Shown here: piece after piece, positions 18,901 through 24,755 of the stretch
Layout: the number at the start of each line of letters is the position of its first letter
Numbering within the stretch: the stretch's first letter is position 1
Assembly (NCBI GenBank): GCA_034439875.1
Contig: JAWXBG010000112.1
Span: 1-29,456 of the forward strand
Source: JAWXBG01 sp034439875
GTDB lineage: Bacteria > Bacteroidota > Bacteroidia > Flavobacteriales_D > Sanyastnellaceae
DNA: 29,456 nucleotides
Direction: 5' to 3'
Made by a program: the position numbers and the translations under genes
Notes under the pieces: model-generated
Told to the model about the DNA's origin: nothing
What the model saw: the letters and a program-made list of their open reading frames with translations, nothing else
Databases searched by the model: none

Positions 18901-21900
18901 ACTCGTCGAGTTGGCAAATATGCCTGCACCAATTATAACGGACCATTGCCCTGTTGCGGGAAAGGTTGTGCTATTGGCCGACATTGCAACTGAAGATGTT
19001 GTGTTGCAGATCACCTGATCGTTGCCCGCTGAAGCTGTAGCTTGAGAAGAATTGAACAATACAACTGAAACTTGATCCAAAAGAGTTGCAGGACTTGCAC
19101 ATGGGCCATTATCAATACTCCACTGAAAAATATTTGTTCCAAAACCAAGGCCTGTCACATTGGTAGTACTTTGATTCGGATTCACGATAGTTCCTGAACC
19201 ACTCACAAGTGTCCACAAACCCGTTGCCGGTGATAGAAGAGAGTTGGCTGTTAGAGTAGTATTCGTTTGTGTAGAACAAAGAGTTTGATCCGCTCCCGCA
19301 TTTGCACTCGTTTGACCGGGGCTAAACACAAAAAAAGTAATTTGATCTTGCGTGTTACCGCATGGACCGTTATTGATTGTCCACTGAAAAATATTAGTGC
19401 CAACGGCCATGTTCTGCACTTGTGAGTTCGGATTCGATGGATTCATTATTGTTCCCGTTCCCGATAATAGGGTCCACAGGCCCGTTGAAGGGGCCGCAGG
19501 TACATTGCCATTCAAAAAAGTATTAATCACTCCAACTCCTGACGAACAAAGCTCTTGATCAACACCAGCATTTGCTGCAGCAGCATTATTGTTGTACAAA
19601 GTGACGGTCACTTCGTCGAAGTTGCTATTTCCACAAGGACCATTCAAAGTAGTCCATCTAAAAACATTAACTCCTGTTCCAAGATTGGAAATGTTTGTTG
19701 AAGGACTAAAAGAGTTTGCAATAGAACCCGACCCGGAAATTAAACTCCACTGCCCTGTTGCCGGGGCAAGCACAGGAGTTGCTTGCATGATATAGTTGCT
19801 GTTGGGAGTGCATAACGCAGCATCCAGACCGGCACTGGCAAAAGCAGGAGTGCCATCGAATATTGTGATCATCACCTGATCATTCTGGATTGGAGAACAT
19901 CCGCCGTTGCTTACTGTCCACTGATACACATTCTGACCAGGAGAAAGTCCAAAGACTGTCGTATTGGGAGAGGCTGCATTTGCAAAAGCACCTGTACCAC
20001 TCACCACTGTCCACAATCCGCTTCCTGGAGGATTGAGGCTACTGCCACTTAAGACAGCAGAAAGAGGGACACCCACATCGCAGAATTGCTGATCAGGTCC
20101 GGCAGATACGGTAGGTTGACTTGCAGGAAAAACATTGATGACAACATTATCAAAAGTGATTGCCCCGGCGCATGGGCCATTGTTGATCGTCCATCTGAAA
20201 GTATTTGTACCCACGCTCAACCCGGAAACAGATGTAATAGGAGAAGAAGTATTTGCAAAAGAACCTGTTCCATTTATAACAGTCCACGCCCCTGTGGCGG
20301 GAAAAACAGGGGTATTGCCAGCCAAAGTGGCACTATTCTGAGGGAGACATGTTGTTTGATCGGGGCCCGCAGATGCTGCCGGTGCATTGCCATTATAAAC
20401 CCAAATGATAATTTGATCGCTCAATGCCGGGCAGGGACCGTTTGAAATGGTCCATTGAAAAATATTTTGACCCACCGACAAATTTGTTGCAGTAGAAAAC
20501 GGATTGGAGGCATTGGCAATGGTGCCACTGCCACTTACCAGCGTCCAAGCACCCGTAGCAGGACTCTGAGGAATTGACGCATTCAGACCGACAGTTAATC
20601 CCGGTGAGAAACAATGAAACTGATCTGTTCCGGCATTGGCAGGAGGATGATTGGGATTGAAGACAAATATGGTCATCTGATCAGATGTGGCAGATCCCGG
20701 GCATGGACCATTGTCTATATTCCACTCAAAGCAGTTAATACCCAAACCAATGTTTGTCACAAGGGCTGTTGCAGAATTAATATTCCCGATAGTCGCTTGA
20801 CCGCAAGTTATTTCCCAAATTCCCAATCCTGTCGTACCGGCACTATTCGCCTGCATTACATAGGACGAACCACCGCAAAGTTGAACATCAGGTCCCGCGT
20901 TAGCTATGGGTGGCACTCCCGAATATCGGAATACTTGAACAATATCGAGGTTTTGGTCGCAAGGATAATCTTGGTGCCACAAAAAAGAATTGGTGCCCAA
21001 AGCCAAGTTGCTGACAGTGGTTGTGGGGTTAGTAGGACTGGTAATGGTGGCACCACCCTGAAGTACGGTCCAGTATCCTGTAGCATAAGGATCGGGATTT
21101 ACGGCAGCCAGAGTTGTGCTTGTAGCTCCGCACAAGGTTTGGTTGGGTCCTGCATCAATAGGAGCATTCGGATCTACAACCAAAAATACAATTTCCAATT
21201 CACCTTGAAAGCCAAAATTGTTATCAACTACAAAGTTAATTGTATCATAACCCACAAAACCAAAAGGTGCTGTGTATCTGAAGCAAGTATCGAACGGACT
21301 GCTTGGGGGCGCCAGATCGATGGTTCCAACGTTGCCCGAATAGCTAATGATCTCATGATCGGTTCCACAAGAAACCACATTGATGCAATGATCAATATCA
21401 TCGCCCTGACAGAGCGTAGCTACAAGATATATATTGGTGGGCAGACCAGTAATTGGATCCAAAAAGTCGAATGCATCGTCGAATCCCGACAGGAATCCGT
21501 AAGCACCAGTCGATCCGCTATTACCGGTAAGCCATCCAGCATGGAAAAATCCTTCACTCTGAATAACATTGTTGTTGGCCAATGAGTTGGTTGTCAAGGA
21601 GACACTTTTCCAACCAGGCAGCCCAGGTACGTTGTTATAAATCACTCCCGGTATATTTTGGTAGTATACCCCGTTCACTGTAAGGGTAGATTCCGACTCC
21701 GGCGTGGCCAACAACTGTAGTGTTTGCTGGGCAGTATTAACTGTGAATTTCGAAAACTCTATATATCGCGATCCTGTACAATCCAATTGTGGTATGGCGC
21801 TCATGTCCACTTCATCATCCTGACTAGTGCCACTGACGTGATAGACATAAGCTGTTTTATCCGTTGTAATAGTATGGGGAGTTCCGAGGGACCCAGTAAG

Positions 21901-22911
21901 CGTCCAATCGAAGTATTCACCTGCGTCAATATTTGCGGCGGCCACCCCAGAGCCATCCAAATAAATGTTGGTACTATTCTCTGTTCCCACAATAATTGCG
22001 TAATCAAACGAAGGATCATTATCGCCTGCTATTAGTGCAAATTGAGTTCCTGCCAGCTCTATTGGTACAAGCTGATCTGTGCCGCCATCGGCGGCATTCG
22101 CACCCGGACCACTGATACGCGTATGGGTACTTCCACTTATTACTACAATCTCTTTATTCGACTCGACATGAGCCCCAGCCACGTGTTGAATTGGATTGTT
22201 GCCCCGAATCAAATAACATTGGTTCTGATTGAGATTAATTGTAAAATTCGTTGGCAAATCTCCAGGTGCTGCAGTATACATACCAAAGGGAGTAGTGAAC
22301 TCAATGGTTGTGTTATTCTCCATTGCCATTACCGAAATGAAGTGATATTCGTTTGGGGAGTAATTGGCATTCAAATTTCGAACCTGCGAACCGCACCAAA
22401 AATCAGTGCCTCTGCCATTTCGCCCTTTAAGCGTGGCAAGGGTTTGGTTGAATTGGGCAGAAACTTTGTGGACACATTGAATAGGTGATGTGGAGGTAAC
22501 GATAAAACCATTGTTTGTGATCGCAGTGTTCGCCACATTCGTTTGTCCCAAAGTCGGCGTAAGCGCAATGCTCAGAGGGTTTCCAGAGGACACAGTACCG
22601 TCAAAAACAAACGTGACTCCGTCGGGAGTTTCAATATGAACATCTACGCTGAATGGATAGGGCGTTGTGATAAACAACTCCGAAGGTTGATTGTGTCCGG
22701 TTTGACCAGTATTCCAAACTGGAGGCATCCAAAATCTATAGTCAAATTGAGCCGAAGCCGATTTGGTGCAGGTAACAATTGTAAACGCCAAAATAGCCAA
22801 CCTCACTATGGAGGTCAGTGAATTGGAGCGAAGTCCAAATGAACTGCAAAGAGCAAAAATGCTGTGCATGCACAAAAAATTTACCCTGCACTTACATCTC
22901 GTTTGATGCAT
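9973..22911 (-). CDS. Giant T9SS-secreted surface protein: IgGFc-binding-like domain, 41 tandem domains, type-B sorting domain
   Basis: The product is 4312 residues, a predicted cell-surface or secreted adhesin. The signal peptide ends near ...IVTCTKSASAQ. An ATG 14 codons into the frame (22867-22869) is an alternative start and gives a more normal signal peptide. Residues about 58-480 resemble the IgGFc-binding N-terminal domain (FWMPPVWNTG, then VHKVSAQFN, then YHFISVMAMENNTTIEF, then GTDQLVPIELAG). About 490-584 is an Ig/cadherin-like linker (GYDTINFVVDNN). Residues 585 to about 4218 are 41 PKD/Ig-like tandem domains. Residues about 4221-4312 are the gliding-motility-associated C-terminal domain (DAFSPNGDGVNDYF, IFNRWG, GFIYLKR), the type-B T9SS signal. 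The gene is first in an operon with a PorP/SprF protein and a PorE-like protein. The size and plan resemble SprB-type adhesins, but the ligand is unknown. The whole 12.9 kb frame is open with no frameshift. Confidence 0.93.
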   Translation of the reverse strand: MHQTRCKCRVNFLCMHSIFALCSSFGLRSNSLTSIVRLAILAFTIVTCTKSASAQFDYRFWMPPVWNTGQTGHNQPSELFITTPYPFSVDVHIETPDGVTFVFDGTVSSGNPLSIALTPTLGQTNVANTAITNNGFIVTSTSPIQCVHKVSAQFNQTLATLKGRNGRGTDFWCGSQVRNLNANYSPNEYHFISVMAMENNTTIEFTTPFGMYTAAPGDLPTNFTINLNQNQCYLIRGNNPIQHVAGAHVESNKEIVVISGSTHTRISGPGANAADGGTDQLVPIELAGTQFALIAGDNDPSFDYAIIVGTENSTNIYLDGSGVAAANIDAGEYFDWTLTGSLGTPHTITTDKTAYVYHVSGTSQDDEVDMSAIPQLDCTGSRYIEFSKFTVNTAQQTLQLLATPESESTLTVNGVYYQNIPGVIYNNVPGLPGWKSVSLTTNSLANNNVIQSEGFFHAGWLTGNSGSTGAYGFLSGFDDAFDFLDPITGLPTNIYLVATLCQGDDIDHCINVVSCGTDHEIISYSGNVGTIDLAPPSSPFDTCFRYTAPFGFVGYDTINFVVDNNFGFQGELEIVFLVVDPNAPIDAGPNQTLCGATSTTLAAVNPDPYATGYWTVLQGGATITSPTNPTTTVSNLALGTNSFLWHQDYPCDQNLDIVQVFRYSGVPPIANAGPDVQLCGGSSYVMQANSAGTTGLGIWEITCGQATIGNINSATALVTNIGLGINCFEWNIDNGPCPGSATSDQMTIFVFNPNHPPANAGTDQFHCFSPGLTVGLNASIPQSPATGAWTLVSGSGTIANASNPFSTATNLSVGQNIFQWTISNGPCPALSDQIIIWVYNGNAPAASAGPDQTTCLPQNSATLAGNTPVFPATGAWTVINGTGSFANTSSPITSVSGLSVGTNTFRWTINNGPCAGAITFDNVVINVFPASQPTVSAGPDQQFCDVGVPLSAVLSGSSLNPPGSGLWTVVSGTGAFANAASPNTTVFGLSPGQNVYQWTVSNGGCSPIQNDQVMITIFDGTPAFASAGLDAALCTPNSNYIMQATPVLAPATGQWSLISGSGSIANSFSPSTNISNLGTGVNVFRWTTLNGPCGNSNFDEVTVTLYNNNAAAANAGVDQELCSSGVGVINTFLNGNVPAAPSTGLWTLLSGTGTIMNPSNPNSQVQNMAVGTNIFQWTINNGPCGNTQDQITFFVFSPGQTSANAGADQTLCSTQTNTTLTANSLLSPATGLWTLVSGSGTIVNPNQSTTNVTGLGFGTNIFQWSIDNGPCASPATLLDQVSVVLFNSSQATASAGNDQVICNTTSSVAMSANSTTFPATGQWSVIIGAGIFANSTSPITSVSGLSIGVNTFQWTISNGPCGNSSDQISITVFNAANVIANAGPNQEQCLPNTSAQLAASGVIFPSVGTWTLIQGSAIFANANNPNTTVSGLGVGENILQWSVTNGPCGPTTTDQMTIVVFDNTQGGANAGPDVSFCTPVSSFVMQANQILFPAVGQWSVMAGSGTFSNLNDPNATVSGLGIGTNTFRWTVLNGPCPGGTNFDDISIFIFSANQPIASAGPDQEICSTGIAPVNATLVGSLVTAPGTGVWTLVLGTGTIASPTSSTTQILNLGVGQNVFQWTVSNGPCANPTSLDQVSIFVFSNGQLATNAGPDQSLCSNAPSTALDANELIFPATGQWTVLSGSAVFVNANNPNTTVSGLSLGTNILQWIVDNGPCANPVTLSDQMTIVVFNVAQASANAGPDQSICSDNAQTNLSGNPVLAPATGSWSLISGTGTIANPSNPNTLVSNLGIGANVFQWSISNGACAAPGSDQVTIFVYNGNHPPALAGSDQSICLPQTNSVLSGSAVVFPAIGTWTLVQGSGVIASPNSPSTNVSGLSVGQNIFRWTISNGPCSLGILLDEVSIFIYDNAQGLANAGSDQSFCEPVSTAGLSGNPVIFPATGIWTVVSGTGLIFDPSNPNTQVSNLSVGQNTFQWTITNGPCGPSVTSNQMSIFIFDDSQLQADAGEDQFLCSPAGTIAMDGSPIIFPASGIWELLSGTGVISDPTNPNTSIAGLSVGENIFTWTVSNGPCADANTADSVSIFVYQTNAPVANAGSDQNICTPQSSIYLSGNVPVFPATGIWTLENGTGIIVDPTNPSSTVTNLGVGTNVFRWTVDNGGCVPNATSDLLTIWVYSADSPIAFAGEDQDICQVGDPVFLVASVPVFPAYGEWSIVSGTGIFSDINDPNAQISNVPVGIHIFEWTVFNGPCANGITTDQITVVLYDTGQLQAVAGIDQELCSPQEVTVMNADPAVFPGSGTWALTSGSGTIEDVNDPFSQISDLQIGVNTFSWTVNYATCGSQSDDMSIIVFNSAQGEAVAGADQEFCSPISSSVLDANAVLAPAFGTWSVISGGASVSQSNNPQSAVQNLTIGDNMLVWTVYNGTCLDPLLTTDTINIIIYNQAQALPYAGEDQFICTPQISVVLNADAVPYPAIGMWVLQSGSGSFDDAFNPNATLSGLGVGITAVQWTIDNGPCSPLLTDNVDIYVFDQNNQEALAGPDQSLCSNVTTSVLNGSALTLPSTGFWTVLSGTAIVVSPNDPNSQVINLTPGEHVLQWSVNNGPCNPITTSEMSIFIYDEDAPAAYAGEDQELCIPFNSTTFEANFATFPGIGQWAILQGSGNFQNTSSPFSFVNGLQQGENVFLWTIFNGPCPNQVTSDVVSIFLYDPAAAPSNAGPNQSFCEPVSSTFMQATEPDVPGFGTWSLLSGSGVIADINDFETGITGLQVGENIFRWTLYNGPCTTSGLVDEVSIFIFDDSQPVADAGPDQQLCTPVTSAVMAANNVIFPAVGTWTIVQGGGSISNVNDPQATMSNLAIGNNVFSWTINNGPCSGAITTNTVVISLFNQLAANANAGPDQEFCLPQTSALLSGSPINGAMTGVWTLIEGSANILNSTSSTATVNGLSVGLNVFSWSVNNGPCGTSIDTSTVFIFDPEAPEAFAGGDVSLCTPVSTYIMEATIPQVPGVGAWQLIGGSGSIDDINDPNATVSGLIVGANTFSWTVYNGPCEPPTTDVMTIFIFDENAQQAIAGDDVEMCLPSSSYTMMANEPIYPAFGYWTITEGSAVILDDESPTTAVQNLAVGENIFVWVIDNGVCENGATSDTISVFVFDYEATFANAGEDQSWCEPVSTTFLVATTPDDPGYGTWQLISGCGIVMNPNNPESEVTDLCVGENLFAWVVYNGPCANSNSTDFVSIFIFDDSQESADAGVDQELCTPITTTQLEANSVIFPATGTWSLIQGNGSINNVNDPNALFSNIGSGVNVLVWTIFNGPCVDALTADTVLISVFISDLELAYAGEDQEICLPQTSVELDASNLTGAAVGQWSVFDGAGNFESPNDDQTSVDNIEVGENVYVWFVDNGICGVSRDTVSVFLFDPQAAVADAGPDVSYCTPVSGYTLQANAPEVPGVGTWTTIPGGVIHPDSIHDPNAFASGLIVGETIFIWSIYNGPCAAPTMDLMSVFIYDESAPDAYAGEDIEICLPQNSVNMIASPAIFPAVGQWSLIEGSGSIVDVNNPMTEITNLGLGTNCLVWTVNNGPCPNMITSDTICVSVFEENIVLPNAGPDQEICTPMSVVEMSANMPTAPGYAHWTLVSGSANIEELDNPQTQITSLAVGENVFTWTFYNGPCSNALPLDTVIIFVFDQSQESANAGPDQEICLPQTTVQLSGNVPTVPASGQWTLIEGSANIADANDPATVVTELAQGVNTFVWAIDNGPCSEALTSDTMFVFVFDDEAPLANAGNDFEICTPENCIMTTAGVPLSPAYGTWEVLSGSASISDVNNPAADICNLTVGETVLLWTVYNGPCDNTGSTDTIRVFVFNATAQGADAGGNIELCDPDNSFILQGNNAEFPAFGLWSITGPGSIDDPTNPNATVSGLEIGESTLYWTINNGPCGEPSVDDMKILLFDPNSSNALAGPDIALCEDFPNITLEGNPPIFPALGTWTLISGEGDITNPNDPNTTVENVGYVNNIFVWTIYNGACENSLTSDSVYVYVNSPTISAANAGDDESFCGDPGEITLNGSVTILSGTSTWTVVEGGGDIDDITNNNPLLSNMPLGVNTYVYTVDNGICNITADTVQMILYDPTIDMADAGFPVTICQHEFTSVNLMGNEVVFPATSYWTVINGPGEILDPDNPDALVTSLGEIVVPLEDVATTFVYTIDNGVCGTTSDTIVWLLQDCLTIEIPDAFSPNGDGVNDYFEIPNIGEYPKNRLEIFNRWGAKIYEAAPYQNDWDGRSEHPATFGEQLPVSTYYYVLDLGTGEEAFHGFIYLKR
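10258..21159 (-). repeat. 41-copy tandem protein-domain array inside the giant gene
   Basis: The array covers about 10.9 kb, about 266 bases (88 residues) per unit; I counted 41 units by reading the translation. Each unit runs: A-x-A-G-x-D-Q-x-[LIF]-C; about 12 variable residues; F-P-A-x-G-x-W; G-[ST]-G; a N/D-rich turn with N-P-N; a hydrophobic L-x-[VI]-G-x-N; F-x-W-[ST]-[IV]; N-G-P-C; then a closing [VM]-[ST]-[IV]-F-[VI]-[FY] strand. This is a beta-sandwich pattern of the PKD/Ig type. Units 5, 7 and 12 carry a small insertion after the first Cys. The edge units (1, 40, 41) are the most degenerate; interior units are more alike. Copies differ widely at the DNA level, so the array is not recent. 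Confidence 0.9.
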
Positions 22912-23103
22912 TTACAGGAGGGTGGTTAAGTATGTCGGTAGCTTATGTATAGGTCTAGCGCCTCAAATCGAGTTTCAGCTATTTGAGCACAAGATTTCAA
23001 CACATAACGTGTGGTTATACGCAGACAATGAGCAAAAGTTCGATCTCTCGAAATTCAGACAAATAATACCATTTCATCTTATAAAATAATCCAAACCATT
23101 TCA

Positions 23104-23119
23104 TAAGCAGAATTGGTAT
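23104..23119 (-). repeat. Repeat X head, inverted partial copy
   Basis: The reverse complement is ATACCAATTCTGCTTA, identical over 16 bases to 752-767. Its flank TCCAAACCATTTCATAAGC resembles TCCAAACTATTCTATAAGC at 28923-28941, next to repeat Y copy 2. The three loci therefore share parts of one mosaic repeat family. Confidence 0.5.
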
Positions 23120-23146
23120 CATTTGGATTGAAGGCCATTTAGGTTT

Positions 23147-23198
23147 GGGCTAAAGCCCGAGATCTATCTATTTTCATAAAACCCATGGCTGAAGCCAT
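23147..23198. repeat. Pair of GGCT/AGCC palindromes (REP-like)
   Basis: Two palindromes with a common core GGCT-[AG]A-AGCC lie 26 bases apart: GGGCTAAAGCCC (23147-23158) and ATGGCTGAAGCCAT (23185-23198). The second runs into another inverted pair, CCATT...AATGG (23195-23207). They resemble the dispersed palindromes found between genes in many Bacteroidota. They could also act as a bidirectional transcript end between the TlpA-like gene and the adhesin operon. Confidence 0.45.
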
Positions 23199-23373
23199 TG
23201 GCAATGGAGTTGCTATCTTTAGGGTTTGGCAATCCATAGCGAATCCCAATGCGGATTCTAGGTTCAAAATTCACTTCCCTAAGTCTTCAAAGGTGATATT
23301 CAAACTACTTCTCTGAACCAGTTGGATGGGAACTCTATAAACAACGAATGTCCTTTTAGAGAAAAGAGAAAGC

Positions 23374-24633
23374 TTACTCTTCAAGTAATTGCTTGATAAA
23401 CATCTCCAACTTTTCGGTATGATGGGTATAGAATTTACCCGTTCCTGGGCCATAAAAACCGGTGTGAATCTTTCGGACATTACCGGATCGATCTATTATG
23501 ATGGCCGTTGGATAAGACATCACTTTTGACAACATTGAAAAAACTTTTCCCGCTTCCCCTTTATGCGACTTGCCTCCGATAAATGGTGGATAAGGCATTT
23601 CTAGTTCTCTCCATTGCTTTTGTACTCCGGCCCGCATTTCCTGCATATCAGTTCCTCTTTCGAAAGCCACCGGAACTACTTGAAAACCAGCGCCGTTGTA
23701 GCGCTCGTATACCTGTTTAAGCCAACGACTTTCATCGGTACAATTGGGACACCATGAACCGAATATTTGAACCAAGGTGACTTTGTCCTTAAAAAATCCA
23801 TTTTCAAATGTCACTTGATCGCCTTGAATATTTTTGGCTCTAAACGAAAAGGGCTGATCAGAATTAACTAAGAAAGTTAATGAGTCGGGATCATGCAGTC
23901 CTGCATTTTCATCCCTTCTCGCTTCCCATGGCTCATTCCAGTGTTTTCCGCTTGCAAAATATCCACCTAGGACGCTATCGCCTTTCATCTCTCCATCAAA
24001 ATAAAAAAGGTGAGATCCATCAAAACAAGATAGATAAAATTCGTCACCATGGCGTTCGCCGCTTAGATAACGATAATCTCCCGTTTCGGTAAGAAAGGTA
24101 CCCCTAACGTTCTTCCTGTTATCAGACGTAGCTAGTTTCAGAACCGCTTTGTACACATTCTCGGCACTATCTGGCGAAAAAGTCACATCATAGGTTTCCC
24201 AAACAGGTTCTGAGTTCGAAATATATTTAATATTTCCAGGTACGGCGGTAAAAGCGACAGAGTAATCCCCGTCTCTCGAGCGATCTTTCCACTCCCCAGA
24301 AATGCTATCTGTGCTCCAGACTTTACCCGTAAGATGCGATTGAAAAAGAGGCATCTCCAGTCGAAACGAATCTTTGAAATACACCACCGAATCGAGTTTT
24401 ATTACTTCACCTGCATTGTAAATGGCGAACTTGCCAAGGCTGTCTATCTCAAGCCTAATGGGAATTTTCAGTTCATCGACCCAAAAAAGTAGGGTCCAAT
24501 CACCTGCTTTGGGTTTAATATTCTCTTGCTCACAGGCAGTAAAAAAAACCAGCAATATAGAGAGAAGAGCGAAAAAGAGCGTCTTAGTTGTCAAGGTGTT
24601 CGAGATACGGTTCGCAAACATAAGTAATTGCAC
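23374..24633 (-). CDS. TlpA-like thioredoxin-fold lipoprotein (thiol-disulfide oxidoreductase)
   Basis: The product is 419 residues. A hydrophobic segment ends in F-T-A-C (Cys34), a relaxed lipobox, so it is probably an envelope lipoprotein. Residues about 40-265 form a beta-rich N-terminal region with no catalytic motif that I recognise, as seen in Bacteroidota TlpA-like proteins. The C-terminal third is a thioredoxin fold: the active site W-C-P-N-C at residues 293-297, preceded by VTLVQIFGS, and the cis-proline strand S-Y-P-T-A-I-I-I-D further on. The predicted role is periplasmic disulfide reduction or a related thiol exchange; the substrate is unknown. An ATG at 24619-24621 (residue 5) is an alternative start. 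It lies 122 bases downstream of the ALDH gene on the same strand, so co-transcription is possible. Confidence 0.85.
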   Translation of the reverse strand: MQLLMFANRISNTLTTKTLFFALLSILLVFFTACEQENIKPKAGDWTLLFWVDELKIPIRLEIDSLGKFAIYNAGEVIKLDSVVYFKDSFRLEMPLFQSHLTGKVWSTDSISGEWKDRSRDGDYSVAFTAVPGNIKYISNSEPVWETYDVTFSPDSAENVYKAVLKLATSDNRKNVRGTFLTETGDYRYLSGERHGDEFYLSCFDGSHLFYFDGEMKGDSVLGGYFASGKHWNEPWEARRDENAGLHDPDSLTFLVNSDQPFSFRAKNIQGDQVTFENGFFKDKVTLVQIFGSWCPNCTDESRWLKQVYERYNGAGFQVVPVAFERGTDMQEMRAGVQKQWRELEMPYPPFIGGKSHKGEAGKVFSMLSKVMSYPTAIIIDRSGNVRKIHTGFYGPGTGKFYTHHTEKLEMFIKQLLEE

Positions 24634-24755
24634 ATCTTCACGATACCGTCAAATTTCGTCGGAGTTTGGAAGCACAAACCTCTTGGCCAAAACCTTGATC
24701 AATCGAAGAGCCGCAAAATCCAATGTTTATGATTCCAAAAGAGACGAGTGAATCT

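Larger units (their letters stand above)
22912..23373. other. Intergenic region upstream of the giant operon, with small repeats
   Basis: This 462-base gap must contain the promoter of the adhesin operon (read leftwards) and the end of the TlpA-like transcript. I found no exact TAnnTTTG element; the closest is TATTATTTG on the minus strand at about 23060-23068. The right half holds an inverted copy of the repeat X head (23104-23119) and three hairpins: GGGCT-AA-AGCCC (23147-23158), ATGGCT-GA-AGCCAT (23185-23198) and GAATCC-6-GGATTC (23241-23258). No plausible gene is visible. Confidence 0.6.

Noticed and set aside
10258..21159. Periodic DNA pattern of about 266 bases as a possible CRISPR or satellite array
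   Set aside because: The period is protein-level: units are conserved at amino-acid motifs and differ strongly at the DNA level, with no short identical repeats and unique spacers.
20614..21585. 323-codon open frame on the plus strand, antisense to the giant gene
   Set aside because: Its translation is rich in Cys, Arg, Ser and Ile with no domain pattern. It mirrors the linker and first domains of the giant gene, whose own frame shows clear protein constraint.
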